Of a DNA stretch of 5,796 bases, positions 1 to 5,610 are shown piece after piece. This DNA comes from Eubacteriales Family XIII. Incertae Sedis bacterium (GTDB lineage: Bacteria; Bacillota; Clostridia; Peptostreptococcales; Anaerovoracaceae), in assembly GCA_031278255.1 (NCBI GenBank), contig JAITKU010000061.1, forward strand, positions 1 to 5,796, read 5' to 3'. The stretch's first letter is position 1, and each line of letters starts with the position of its first letter. The notes below the pieces were generated by a model. It was not told the DNA's origin and did not search any database. It was given only the letters and a program-made list of their open reading frames with translations. The position numbers were made by a program, and so were the translations under genes.

Positions 1-1
1 G

Positions 2-20
2 TTTTCGCCCCCGGCGAAAA
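2..20. repeat. Short perfect inverted repeat, first of a palindrome cluster
   Basis: An 8-base arm (TTTTCGCC) is followed by a CCC loop and its exact complement. The 14 bases GTTTTCGCCCCCGG at 1-14 recur exactly at 119-132 inside the larger palindrome, so the two elements share sequence. The T bases lie in the 5' arm and the A bases in the 3' arm, and no T-run follows the hairpin on either strand, so it does not look like an intrinsic terminator. Its function is unknown. The window edge cuts off anything to the left. Confidence 0.6.
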
Positions 21-42
21 AATCGCGCGGCAATCCAAACTT

Positions 43-69
43 CAATAACCGCGTCCCTCGCGGTTATTG
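43..69. repeat. Perfect 11-bp inverted repeat with 5-base loop
   Basis: CAATAACCGCG at 43-53 pairs perfectly with CGCGGTTATTG at 59-69 around the loop TCCCT. No T-run follows on either strand: plus continues TATCAG and minus continues AAGTTTGG. A weak terminator for a gene to the left is possible. A protein-binding palindrome or a dispersed repeat is equally possible. Confidence 0.6.
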
Positions 70-112
70 TATCAGAAACATGAAGCGAAGCGGAGATATT
101 TATGATACCGCC

Positions 113-150
113 CCGCTCGTTTTCGCCCCCGGGGGGGCGAAAACGAGCGG
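113..150. repeat. Perfect 38-bp palindrome
   Basis: Every base from 113 to 150 pairs with its mirror position, centred between 131 and 132, with arms starting CCGCTCG and rich in C and G at the centre. As RNA it would form a stem of about 17 pairs with a minimal loop; as DNA it could extrude a cruciform. No T-run follows on either strand, so it is not a canonical terminator. It sits 2-7 bases beyond the T-run of the ssb terminator and shares a 14-base core with the repeat at 1-14. Confidence 0.75.
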
Positions 151-151
151 C

Positions 152-193
152 AAAAAAAGCGATGCGCGGAGGCTCCGCCTCCGCGCATCGCTT
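152..193 (-). terminator. Intrinsic terminator of ssb
   Basis: On the minus strand a perfect stem of 16 to 17 pairs (arms 157-173 and 177-193, loop 174-176) is followed directly by a T-run (A152-A157 on the plus strand). It begins 8 bases after the ssb stop codon. It is among the strongest terminators in the window and defines the end of the ssb transcript. Confidence 0.9.
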
Positions 194-200
194 CCCCGAT

Positions 201-575
201 TCAGGAACTCTTTGCGAGTCGTCTCTTTTCCGGCGGCGCCTGCTGCGCGCCCTCTTCGTCCGCGCGCTCCGGCCACTGCATGAAACGCACGTTCTCCGCG
301 ATCACCTTGACGGGATAGCGCACAACCCCCTCGGCGTCAGTGTAGGTGTCCGTCCGAATCTTGCCCGTCACGCCCGCCCAAAATCCCTTGCGCAGATAGC
401 GCTCGCACAGATCCCCGAGGCCGCCGAACGCGCTCACGCGCAGGAAGTCGGTCCGATCATCCTTGGAGTAGACATCGTCCACGGCCAGCGTGAACGTACA
501 CAGACTCCTCCCCTCGTCCAGCTTCCTAAGCTCCGGATCCTTCGTCAATCGGCCGATGACATTGATGCTGTTCAT
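201..575 (-). CDS. ssb: Single-stranded DNA-binding protein lacking the acidic C-terminal tip
   Basis: The 124-residue product opens with MNSINVIGRLTKDPELR, the first strand and loop of the bacterial SSB OB fold. The fold continues through FTLAVDDVY (about 28-36), DFLRVSAFG (43-51), LCERYLRKG (56-64), GVTGKIRTDTY (68-78) and VIAENVRFM (91-99). Proteins of this family coat single-stranded DNA during replication, recombination and repair, usually as tetramers. After the fold only about 25 residues remain, and they end in basic EKRRLAKSS. The conserved acidic tip (DDDxPF type) that recruits partner proteins is absent, and the other two frames past the stop do not supply it. Bacillus SsbB, a competence-linked paralogue, is also short and tipless, so this may be a secondary SSB. 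The start is fixed by AAAGGAGA six bases upstream. The gene stands alone, not between rpsF and rpsR, with its own promoter and terminator. Confidence 0.93.
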   Translation of the reverse strand: MNSINVIGRLTKDPELRKLDEGRSLCTFTLAVDDVYSKDDRTDFLRVSAFGGLGDLCERYLRKGFWAGVTGKIRTDTYTDAEGVVRYPVKVIAENVRFMQWPERADEEGAQQAPPEKRRLAKSS

Positions 576-618
576 TTCCTTCTCCTTTCATTAATTAAAA
601 TATGTGGTTCTTATTGCA

Positions 619-647
619 ATTATACACTTGACCTTGGCGGTTGTCAA
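619..647 (-). promoter_or_regulatory. Consensus sigma-A promoter of ssb
   Basis: On the minus strand TTGACA (647-642) and TATAAT (624-619) are both exact consensus hexamers, separated by 17 bases. Transcription should start near 611-613 and give a leader of roughly 35-40 bases that ends in a strong ribosome binding site. A perfect promoter implies high constitutive expression unless it is repressed. Confidence 0.92.
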
Positions 648-770
648 CAGGTTTTTACAATTATTACAAAATTTTTTCACCCCGCCTCCCGTTCGCGCTC
701 GGGACGCGATCCGCACGCTCTTCTTTCGGGCGAAACGCGGCAAATTCCTCATGCCTTTGTCCCGTTTTTG

Positions 771-779
771 TGATACAAT
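771..779 (+). promoter_or_regulatory. Probable extended -10 promoter of walJ
   Basis: TGATACAAT gives the TGn extension plus the -10 hexamer TACAAT (774-779). No good -35 hexamer lies 16-18 bases upstream, which extended -10 promoters can tolerate. It is the best sigma-A-like site ahead of walJ, and it predicts a leader of about 140 GC-rich bases. Confidence 0.5.
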
Positions 780-926
780 AGCCACAGCGCGTTTGTATGC
801 GCCCCGTTCCGCGCGCCGCCCGAAACGAGCGAAACGCGCGTCACGGCGGCGAAAACGGTCATGCCAAAAGAAGAAAACAGCGCAAGACACATTGCGACTT
901 GCGCTTACGATACACGAGGAGGCGGT

Positions 927-1730
927 ATGGGTTTTGATTTTTGCTCTTTTTCGAGCGGCAGCAACGGAAATTGTTATCTGATCAGATCGGAGAGCGTCGC
1001 AATATTGATCGACGCGGGTATCGGCGGCAGGCGGATATGGGAGGGGCTGCAACGCACGGGGACGGACCCCGGCGCGCTGCGCGCGCTTTTGCTCACACAC
1101 GAGCATTCGGACCATATCAGAGGGCTCGCTTCCCTCCTGAAGAAAAGCGGGGATATGGCGGTATACGCCAACGAGAACACCTGGGGAGCGATCTGCGCGG
1201 CCGCGAAAGCGACCGCGAAGGGACGGATAAGGCATTTTGTCACGGGAGAGGGTTTCACGGTGGGCGATATCTCGGTCAAGACCTTTGCCGTCAGCCACGA
1301 CGCCGCGGAACCCGTAGGCTATACGCTGCGCTGCGGGGACAGGCAGATCAGCGTCGTCACGGACACGGGTTGCGTGGACGACAGGCTGTTCGCGGAGATT
1401 CGCGGGGCCGACACCTTGATACTGGAATCGAACCACGATGAAGATATGCTGAAATACGGTAAATATCCTTGGTTTTTGAAACGGCGCGTCCTCGGCAACG
1501 AGGGCCATCTGTCAAACGCCGCCGCCGCGGACATCGTTCTCAGGCTCCTGCGCGCGGGGGAAAAGAAACGGCGCGTGCTGCTCGCGCATTTAAGCCGCGA
1601 GAACAATCTTCCGGAGACGGCGCTGCGGACCGTCCGAAACATCTTGGAGGCGCACAGGGATTCCGTCGGCGCAAACCTGCATTTGGACGCGATTCCGCGC
1701 GATGAAATCGGCTTGCTTTACGAGATATGA
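927..1730 (+). CDS. walJ: WalJ/YycJ-type metallo-beta-lactamase fold hydrolase
   Basis: The 267-residue product begins MGFDFCSFSSGSNGNCYLI, the typical N-terminus of the WalJ/YycJ family. It carries the full set of metal ligands of the metallo-beta-lactamase fold: HEHSDH (58-63), H124 in VSHD, D146 in TDTG, the ESNHD segment (H170), GHLSN (H194) and H221 in LLAHLSRENN. Family members are cytoplasmic and bind two metals; YycJ has been reported as a 5'-to-3' DNA exonuclease linked to mismatch repair, so a nuclease role is likely but inferred. In many Firmicutes the gene ends the walRK two-component operon. Here it is preceded by divergent ssb and has its own promoter, so it appears unlinked. 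I chose the ATG at 927 because AGGAGG lies four bases upstream and the alignment to the family starts there. An in-frame ATG at 861 would add 22 residues unlike the family. No convincing terminator follows. Confidence 0.92.
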   Translation: MGFDFCSFSSGSNGNCYLIRSESVAILIDAGIGGRRIWEGLQRTGTDPGALRALLLTHEHSDHIRGLASLLKKSGDMAVYANENTWGAICAAAKATAKGRIRHFVTGEGFTVGDISVKTFAVSHDAAEPVGYTLRCGDRQISVVTDTGCVDDRLFAEIRGADTLILESNHDEDMLKYGKYPWFLKRRVLGNEGHLSNAAAADIVLRLLRAGEKKRRVLLAHLSRENNLPETALRTVRNILEAHRDSVGANLHLDAIPRDEIGLLYEI

Positions 1731-1795
1731 CGCGGGCGAAAACCCCCGGCATCGGCGTCAAAAATAAATTTTTTCCGAAAGCTTATAAAAATCTG

Positions 1796-1829
1796 TTGTT
1801 TTTTCCGGCATCTTGGTAGATAATATAAT
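1796..1829 (+). promoter_or_regulatory. Candidate promoter for the small membrane protein gene
   Basis: The AT-rich patch at 1760-1830 ends in overlapping -10-like hexamers: GATAAT (1819-1824), which is 17 bases after TTGTTT (1796-1801), and TATAAT (1824-1829), which lacks a good -35. I cannot decide which is used. Either predicts a leader of about 155-160 bases. The rest of the 259-base gap after walJ holds small GC-rich hairpins, such as GCGG/CCGC around 1937-1948, but no gene that I can support. Confidence 0.45.
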
Positions 1830-1989
1830 AAGCATTTGTTTGGGGTTTGTCAATAAACGGTATATCTCCGTACAAGTATTCTTTTCCGCGCAAAGCGCCG
1901 CTTCCGGCAGCGCCGCGCGGCGAGAAAACGGCGGAGCGGGATTCCGCGAACCGTTTGCCGGCAAAACCTTGGGAGAGGGAGAACCGCAT

Positions 1990-2334
1990 ATGGACGCTGC
2001 CATTACGATGAAAGACGCGGGTTTGCTCATACTGGGAATCGGCCTGATCATCTTGGTCTTTTACGCCATATATTTGGTCCGGCATCTATCCGTAACCGCC
2101 AAATCCGTCAACAAGATACTCGCGGATGCGGAGGAGATATCCGAGATCGCCGTCAGGCGCAGCAAGGACATGGATAAGCTCATAGGCAACGCAAGCGAGT
2201 CCGTGGGTGGCTTGGCCGACATCCTCAAGGGGAATCAAAGCACGATCGCGGCCTTGACATCCATCGTCAATGCCTTGAGCTCGTTGAAAAATCTGATTCG
2301 GGACGGCAAGAAAAAAGAGGGCAAGCAGGGATGA
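1990..2334 (+). CDS. Small single-pass membrane protein, DUF948-like, function unknown
   Basis: The product has 114 residues. A short N-terminus (1-10) is followed by one hydrophobic helix at about 11-30 (GLLILGIGLIILVFYAIYLV). The rest, 31-105, is amphipathic and probably helical, with heptad-like spacing in SVNKILADAEEISEIAVRR, then a basic tail (KKKEGKQG). This matches the general plan of DUF948/YtxG-type proteins, which have an N-terminal anchor and a cytoplasmic coiled segment, but I cannot confirm membership by eye. The start at 1990 is supported by the purine-rich GGGAGAGGGAG upstream and by placing the helix at the N-terminus. The frame stays open to a TTG at 1813, but the extension overlaps the candidate promoter and has no membrane or domain features. 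It lies between walJ and abrB, which have separate promoters, so context gives no function. Confidence 0.8.
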   Translation: MDAAITMKDAGLLILGIGLIILVFYAIYLVRHLSVTAKSVNKILADAEEISEIAVRRSKDMDKLIGNASESVGGLADILKGNQSTIAALTSIVNALSSLKNLIRDGKKKEGKQG

Positions 2335-2462
2335 ACGCCGCGTGCGGTTCCATCCGCACAGAGAACGCCCATGCGAACATCGACGGTATTTCGGCAAATA
2401 AAACCTTGCGCGTTGGGATAAAAAAGCACAAAAAAAATAATTGGAAATTTATTGGAACTCTC

Positions 2463-2491
2463 TTGACATCCTCCCGAAAGAATGCTATACT
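2463..2491 (+). promoter_or_regulatory. Strong sigma-A promoter of abrB
   Basis: TTGACA (2463-2468) and TATACT (2486-2491) are separated by exactly 17 bases, and TGC directly before the -10 forms an extended -10. Start of transcription near 2498 gives a leader of about 80 bases ending in AGGAAGGG before the start codon. A second TTGACA at 2519-2524 has no matching -10. No clear Spo0A box was seen. Confidence 0.9.
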
Positions 2492-2576
2492 GTTCCCGTA
2501 AGTCAGTTTTTTCAATGATTGACAACAACAGGGGTGTATTGGATTCAGAAAAAGAGAAGAAAAGGAAGGGAAAAAA

Positions 2577-2819
2577 ATGAAAGCAACAGGAATCGTAAGA
2601 AAAGTTGATGAACTTGGCAGAGTTGTTCTTCCGGTCGAATTAAGAAAGACTTTCGACATCAAAAAAGAAGATCCGCTTGAGATTTATGTTGACGGCGACA
2701 GCATTATTCTCAAGAAGTACGAGCCCGCCTGCATCTTTTGCGGCGATGCGAAAAACGTGAGAAGGATACATGAAAAAGTCGTCTGTTCAAACTGTATCGA
2801 GGAAATGAAATCTCTCTGA
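2577..2819 (+). CDS. abrB: AbrB-family transition-state transcription regulator
   Basis: This 80-residue protein starts MKATGIVRKVDELGRVVLP, almost identical to the DNA-binding swapped-hairpin (SpoVT-AbrB) domain of Bacillus AbrB, which continues to about residue 47 (LEIYVDGDSIILKKY). AbrB dimers or tetramers bind AT-rich promoters and repress post-exponential genes such as those for sporulation, biofilm and secondary products. The short C-terminus holds C52, C55, C70 and C73, a CxxC-x14-CxxC arrangement that could bind zinc and replaces the longer multimerisation domain of the Bacillus protein; similar tails are common in clostridial homologues. AGGAAGGG lies seven bases before the ATG. The gene is visibly more AT-rich than its neighbours and uses AGA and other A- or T-ending codons, which suggests high-expression codon bias or different ancestry. 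It is monocistronic, with a strong promoter and a terminator, and converges on ricT. Confidence 0.95.
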   Translation: MKATGIVRKVDELGRVVLPVELRKTFDIKKEDPLEIYVDGDSIILKKYEPACIFCGDAKNVRRIHEKVVCSNCIEEMKSL

Positions 2820-2853
2820 TCGAAAACCTTTTTCTGTCGATGGGGAATCAATG

Positions 2854-2889
2854 AAAAACGAAAGGGCGCTTCGCGCCCTCTTCGTTTTT
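2854..2889. terminator. Bidirectional terminator between abrB and ricT
   Basis: AGGGCGC (2863-2869) pairs with GCGCCCT (2873-2879) around the loop TTC. The stem extends through AACGAA/TTCGTT with one bulged C at 2880. Runs of five A (2854-2858) and five T (2885-2889) flank it, so both strands show stem plus T-run. It can end abrB from the left and the tmk-holB-ricT operon from the right. Confidence 0.9.
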
Positions 2890-2893
2890 CGAT

Positions 2894-2912
2894 AAAAACG
2901 CAACGGTTTGCG
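2894..2912 (-). terminator. Possible second terminator for ricT
   Basis: On the minus strand CGCAA-ACCG-TTGCG is followed at once by TTTTT. The stem is only five pairs and is partly exclusive with CGGT/ACCG (2904-2907 and 2914-2917). It lies about 30 bases after the ricT stop, before the stronger bidirectional hairpin, and may be a weak first stop. Confidence 0.4.
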
Positions 2913-2942
2913 CACCGCATTTCCGCGGCCGCCGGCGTCCGT

Positions 2943-3860
2943 TCATTGTATCCCCTGCACATCGGTCTGCGGATCATCCGCAGGCGCTTCGGGCATATCT
3001 TCGGTTTGCCGTTTTTTTCGTTTGCTCGTAATGCGCCGTATCTCCTCTTTCTTGTACAGATGGATATCCGTGCTGAGCTTCTCCGGCGCGGCGGCCGTTT
3101 TTTCCTCTGTGACAAGCCTCGCCTTGACTTGGCCCATCAGGATGTTGGCGTCCGTGACCACAGCGACGCCGTCCTTTGTGGTAATGCGGTCTCCGCTCTC
3201 CGGCATACCCTTTTTCAGGGCCTGATACGTGTCGTTTTCGTACTTCAAACAGCACATGAGCCGGCCGCAGGCCCCGGATATCTTGGTGGGATTCAGCGAA
3301 AGATTCTGTATCTTCGCCATCTTGATCGAAACGGGTTCAAAATCCGGCAGCCACGAGTGGCAGCATAAAGCCCGGCCGCAGGCGCCTATACCGCCCAACA
3401 TCTTCGCCTCGTCGCGAACGCCGATCTGACGGAGTTCTATGCGCATCTTGAACACGCCCGCGAGGTCCTTGACGAGTTCCCGAAAATCGACGCGCCCGTC
3501 CGCGGTGAAATAGAAAATGATCTTCGTGTTGTCAAAGGTGTATTCGACATCGATCAACTTCATATCCAGCTTGCGCTTCTTGATCTTCTCTTGGCATTGC
3601 AACATCGCCTTTTCTTTCTTTTTCAGGTTGTCGTCATACCGCTGCACATCCCTTTCGGCGGCCACGCGCAGGACCCTTTTCAGGGGCGCCACCACATCGC
3701 CGGACGGAATCTCCCGAACACAGCCCCGCACAAAGCCGAATTCCGGCCCGCGCGCGGTTTCGACGATAACCTTGTCGCCGCACCTGAGTTCCAAATTGCC
3801 GGGATCGAAATGGTATATCTTCCCGGCCTGTTTAAAGCATACGCCTATTATCTTGGCCAT
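2943..3860 (-). CDS. ricT: RicT (YaaT), PSP1-domain iron-sulphur protein of the RNase Y specificity complex
   Basis: The 305-residue protein is a PSP1/YaaT homologue. The N-terminal part (about 1-60, MAKIIGVCFKQAGKIYHF and VIVETARGPEFGFV) is the PSP1 beta domain. A charged helical linker (about 68-100) leads into the conserved core at 101-215. That core has two cysteine motifs, GACGRALCC (C161, C166, C167) and GACGRLMCC (C198, C203, C204), separated by the invariant-looking stretch FEPVSIKMAK and LSLNPTKISG. In Bacillus RicT joins RicA and RicF in a complex carrying two 4Fe-4S clusters that promotes mRNA maturation by RNase Y and affects biofilm, competence and sporulation. The cysteines here fit cluster binding. 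The C-terminus from about 253 is charged and ends in an acidic tail. It is the last gene of the operon, 30 bases after holB, with AGGAG ten bases before the ATG. RicA and RicF genes are not in the window. Confidence 0.95.
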   Translation of the reverse strand: MAKIIGVCFKQAGKIYHFDPGNLELRCGDKVIVETARGPEFGFVRGCVREIPSGDVVAPLKRVLRVAAERDVQRYDDNLKKKEKAMLQCQEKIKKRKLDMKLIDVEYTFDNTKIIFYFTADGRVDFRELVKDLAGVFKMRIELRQIGVRDEAKMLGGIGACGRALCCHSWLPDFEPVSIKMAKIQNLSLNPTKISGACGRLMCCLKYENDTYQALKKGMPESGDRITTKDGVAVVTDANILMGQVKARLVTEEKTAAAPEKLSTDIHLYKKEEIRRITSKRKKRQTEDMPEAPADDPQTDVQGIQ

Positions 3861-3890
3861 TTACCCGATTCTCCTGCATTGCTCCGATGT

Positions 3891-4709
3891 TCAACCGCCA
3901 AAGCGATGAGACAACATCTTCAATATCATGGTTTTAAGCGCGTATTTGACGTTCAGACCGTTGCCGAGGCCGCGCCGCGCCTCCTCCGCGCAATCGATGA
4001 GGCGCAGGATATCCGCGCGGGCGAGCGCGCCTCGCGCGCCGCCGCACGCCGCGACAAGCGCATCGCGCAGACAAAGTTCCAAGGCATCCAGAAAATCATC
4101 GGCCGCGTCTCGTTCCGTTACCGCGCCGACAAGCCGCGACAGTTCGTAGTAAGCGCCCCCGGCCGCCAGCTTAGGGACAAAATCGGCCGCGAGTTCCGCA
4201 AAGGCGCCGGGCTTCGCGCCGGGTGCGGGCGCGAGACGCAAAAGGATACATCTGGACTGTATCGTCTTGAGCAGCAAGGAGGCGTTCACGGTCAGCAATA
4301 GGACGATATTGCCGCCGCAAGGCTCCTCCAGCGTCTTTAGGAGCTTGTTTTGGCTCTGCGGCGTCATGCGTTCCGCCTCGTCCACAATCGCGATGATGCG
4401 CGCGGACGCGAAGGGCTTGCCGCGCAGCCGCGCCTGCAAGTCCTCTGTCTGTTTCACGCCTATGCTGTTCCCGTCCCGCGTGAGATACAATATGTCCGCG
4501 TGGTTGCCATGTTCCGCCCTGACGCAGGAAGAGCAAATTCCGCAGGGGCGCGGCGCCGCGCCGACGCAATGCACCGCCTTGGCAAAGGTTTCGGCCGCGC
4601 GCAACTTGTCCACGCCGCGTCCGCCCTCAAGGATGTACGCGTGAAAGAGCTTCCCGCCGGCAGCCGGAGCCGTAAGGCGCTTCAGCGACGCGGCACTACA
4701 GGGAAGCAT
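3891..4709 (-). CDS. holB: DNA polymerase III delta' subunit (clamp loader)
   Basis: The 272-residue product has the layout of the AAA+ delta' subunit, which opens and loads the sliding clamp together with delta and tau/gamma. A degenerate P-loop, GGRGVDKL (29-36), has Asp where the canonical motif has Gly and no Thr, in keeping with a subunit that need not hydrolyse ATP. C48, C56, C59 and C62 (CGICSSC) form the zinc module seen in clamp-loader proteins. IAIVDEAERM (106-115) is the Walker B-like strand, LLKTLEEP (123-130) the conserved helix, and QSRC (151-154) the SRC motif. The C-terminal collar domain (about 165-272) is weakly conserved, as usual. I chose the ATG at 4709, with GGGGA five bases upstream. 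A TTG at 4721 would add four residues. The gene overlaps the end of tmk by 14 bases, which implies translational coupling. Confidence 0.93.
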   Translation of the reverse strand: MLPCSAASLKRLTAPAAGGKLFHAYILEGGRGVDKLRAAETFAKAVHCVGAAPRPCGICSSCVRAEHGNHADILYLTRDGNSIGVKQTEDLQARLRGKPFASARIIAIVDEAERMTPQSQNKLLKTLEEPCGGNIVLLLTVNASLLLKTIQSRCILLRLAPAPGAKPGAFAELAADFVPKLAAGGAYYELSRLVGAVTERDAADDFLDALELCLRDALVAACGGARGALARADILRLIDCAEEARRGLGNGLNVKYALKTMILKMLSHRFGG

Positions 4710-5337
4710 CTTTTTCCCCAAAAAGCGCGTCCACGCGCGCCGCGATCACCGCGCTGATCTCGCCTACGCTCCGCGTCCCGTCAATGCCCACAATCCGTTG
4801 CGGCCACTTCCGCTCCAGGGCCAAAAAAGCCTCGTAGACCGCCTCGTGGTACGCAGAGTTCTCGTTCTCGATGCGATCGTTCCCGCGCGCATTCCGGCGG
4901 CACTCCGCCGCCCCGGGCGCGATCTTCAAAAGGAACGTCACATCCGGCATACAATCCCGCACGGCGTAGGCGTTGATTCTGTCCACGACCTCACCCAGAC
5001 GGCGACCGCCGCCTTGGTACGCGATGCTCGAATCCACAAAACGATCACAGACCACCGTCTTGCCGGCGGCGAGCGCGGGAAGAATCAACTGCGCGACCAT
5101 CTGCGCCCTCGCCGCGGCGTACAGCATGGCCTCCGTCAGATAATCCATCTCCGGATGCGCGTTGTCCAGCACGATCGCGCGGATGCGTTCCCCTATGGCG
5201 GTGCCGCCCGGCTCTCGCAGAGCGATCGTATCGCGGCCTTTCCGCACCAAATGCTGTTGCAACAGTTGTATCTGCGTGGACTTCCCGGAGAAATCCGGCC
5301 CTTCCATGCTTATAAACAAGCCCGTTCCGGTCCGCAT
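4696..5337 (-). CDS. tmk: Thymidylate kinase (dTMP kinase)
   Basis: The 213-residue product phosphorylates dTMP to dTDP with ATP in the dTTP pathway, in the cytoplasm. The P-loop is GPDFSGKST (13-21), REPGGT (41-46) is the nucleotide-monophosphate site, and DRFVDSSIAYQG (98-109) is the DR(Y/F) motif with the following substrate contacts. The lid region near 147-160 contains RRNARGNDRIENEN with the typical DRIE. Length is normal for the family. The start at 5337 is supported by GGATAGGG just upstream, which lies within the end of the preceding small reading frame; a shorter start at M11 would sit directly at the P-loop strand and has no ribosome binding site. The gene begins 5 bases after the 37-residue frame and overlaps holB by 14 bases, so all are likely one transcript. 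Confidence 0.95.
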   Translation of the reverse strand: MRTGTGLFISMEGPDFSGKSTQIQLLQQHLVRKGRDTIALREPGGTAIGERIRAIVLDNAHPEMDYLTEAMLYAAARAQMVAQLILPALAAGKTVVCDRFVDSSIAYQGGGRRLGEVVDRINAYAVRDCMPDVTFLLKIAPGAAECRRNARGNDRIENENSAYHEAVYEAFLALERKWPQRIVGIDGTRSVGEISAVIAARVDALFGEKDASL

Positions 5338-5342
5338 ACACC

Positions 5343-5456
5343 CTATCCTTTGTATCTGCCGATTACGCCGTCGCAGAGTCTTTCAAACAGGAACACCGCC
5401 AAACAGAGAAAAGGCGCGCACAGCAATATTACAAAGATCAGCTTCAGCGTAAACAT
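5343..5456 (-). CDS. 37-residue membrane microprotein upstream of tmk (candidate)
   Basis: A short frame reads MFTLKLIFVILLCAPFLCLA and then VFLFERLCDGVIGRYKG before TAG. Residues 6-24 are almost wholly hydrophobic, enough for one membrane helix, followed by a short polar tail with net charge near zero and basic residues at its end. The ATG has GGGGA about seven to twelve bases upstream, a plausible extended -10 promoter lies about 55 bases upstream, and the stop is five bases before the tmk start, so the frame ends inside the tmk ribosome binding region. This supports a real leading gene of the operon that could couple to tmk translation. I do not recognise a family. It is too short for BofA, which sits near this locus in Bacillus. 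It may instead be a leader peptide whose translation exposes the tmk start. Confidence 0.6.
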   Translation of the reverse strand: MFTLKLIFVILLCAPFLCLAVFLFERLCDGVIGRYKG

Positions 5457-5510
5457 ATCGATTTCCCCGTGTGTCTTTGGACAATCCGCACAATATCCGT
5501 CTTAATAGGT

Positions 5511-5519
5511 ATTGTACCA
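5511..5519 (-). promoter_or_regulatory. Probable extended -10 promoter of the tmk-holB-ricT operon
   Basis: On the minus strand TGGTACAAT gives TGn plus TACAAT (5516-5511). The hexamer 17 bases upstream, TGTATA, matches the -35 consensus at only three positions. A start near 5504 predicts a leader of about 48 bases before the 37-residue frame. It lies just downstream of the rRNA terminator, as expected for an independent operon promoter. Confidence 0.55.
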
Positions 5520-5550
5520 CAGAACGACAAGAATATACAGAATTAAAAGC

Positions 5551-5610
5551 AAAAAAAAATTACGGACCTATCCCCGTTCGCATCTTTTGCAAACGGCAGG
5601 AAGGTCCTGT
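5551..5610 (-). terminator. Branched intrinsic terminator after the 5S rRNA
   Basis: On the minus strand AGGACCT (5608-5602) pairs through GGACCT with AGGTCC (5569-5564). The enclosed bases form a second hairpin (5596-5588 with 5582-5574, one mismatch). GTAA and then nine T (5559-5551) follow. This is a plausible end of the rRNA operon. The same AGGACC segment can instead pair with an upstream GTCCT (5616-5612), so an alternative fold exists. Confidence 0.7.

Larger units (their letters stand above)
576..926. other. Gene-free divergent promoter region between ssb and walJ
   Basis: This 351-base stretch carries the ssb promoter and leader on the minus side (576-647), an AT-rich patch (about 648-680), and the probable walJ promoter and structured leader on the plus side (from 771). 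In the walJ leader GCGCGTTT (787-794) can pair with AAACGCGC (832-839), and GCGCAAG (880-886) with CTTGCGC (898-904). The open frames crossing the region have no ribosome binding site and no recognisable protein features, so I call no gene here. Confidence 0.7.

Noticed and set aside
861..926. A longer WalJ starting at ATG 861
   Set aside because: The extra 22 residues do not match the family and the ATG lacks a ribosome binding site, whereas AGGAGG directly precedes the ATG at 927.
591..1508. A 305-residue minus-strand frame across walJ and its leader
   Set aside because: It is antisense to a clearly conserved gene and its translation is rich in Arg and Ala without any domain, typical of a shadow frame in GC-rich DNA.
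1813..1989. A 59-residue N-terminal extension of the small membrane protein from a TTG at 1813
   Set aside because: The TTG lies within the candidate promoter, no ribosome binding site precedes it, and the added residues lack domain features, while the start at 1990 has a purine-rich binding site.
2342..2359. Hairpin GTGCGG/CCGCAC just after the small membrane protein gene, as a terminator
   Set aside because: The six-pair stem is perfect but no T-run follows; it continues AGAGAACGCC. It may slow RNA decay but is not a convincing terminator.
2331..2501. A 56-codon plus-strand frame whose ATG overlaps the stop of the small membrane protein gene (ATGA)
   Set aside because: The overlap looks like coupling, but the frame runs through the whole abrB promoter, has no recognisable domain, and its second half is low-complexity lysine and asparagine. 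I judge it fortuitous.
2946..4301. Long plus-strand frames across ricT and holB
   Set aside because: They are antisense to genes with full family motifs, and their translations show no family features.
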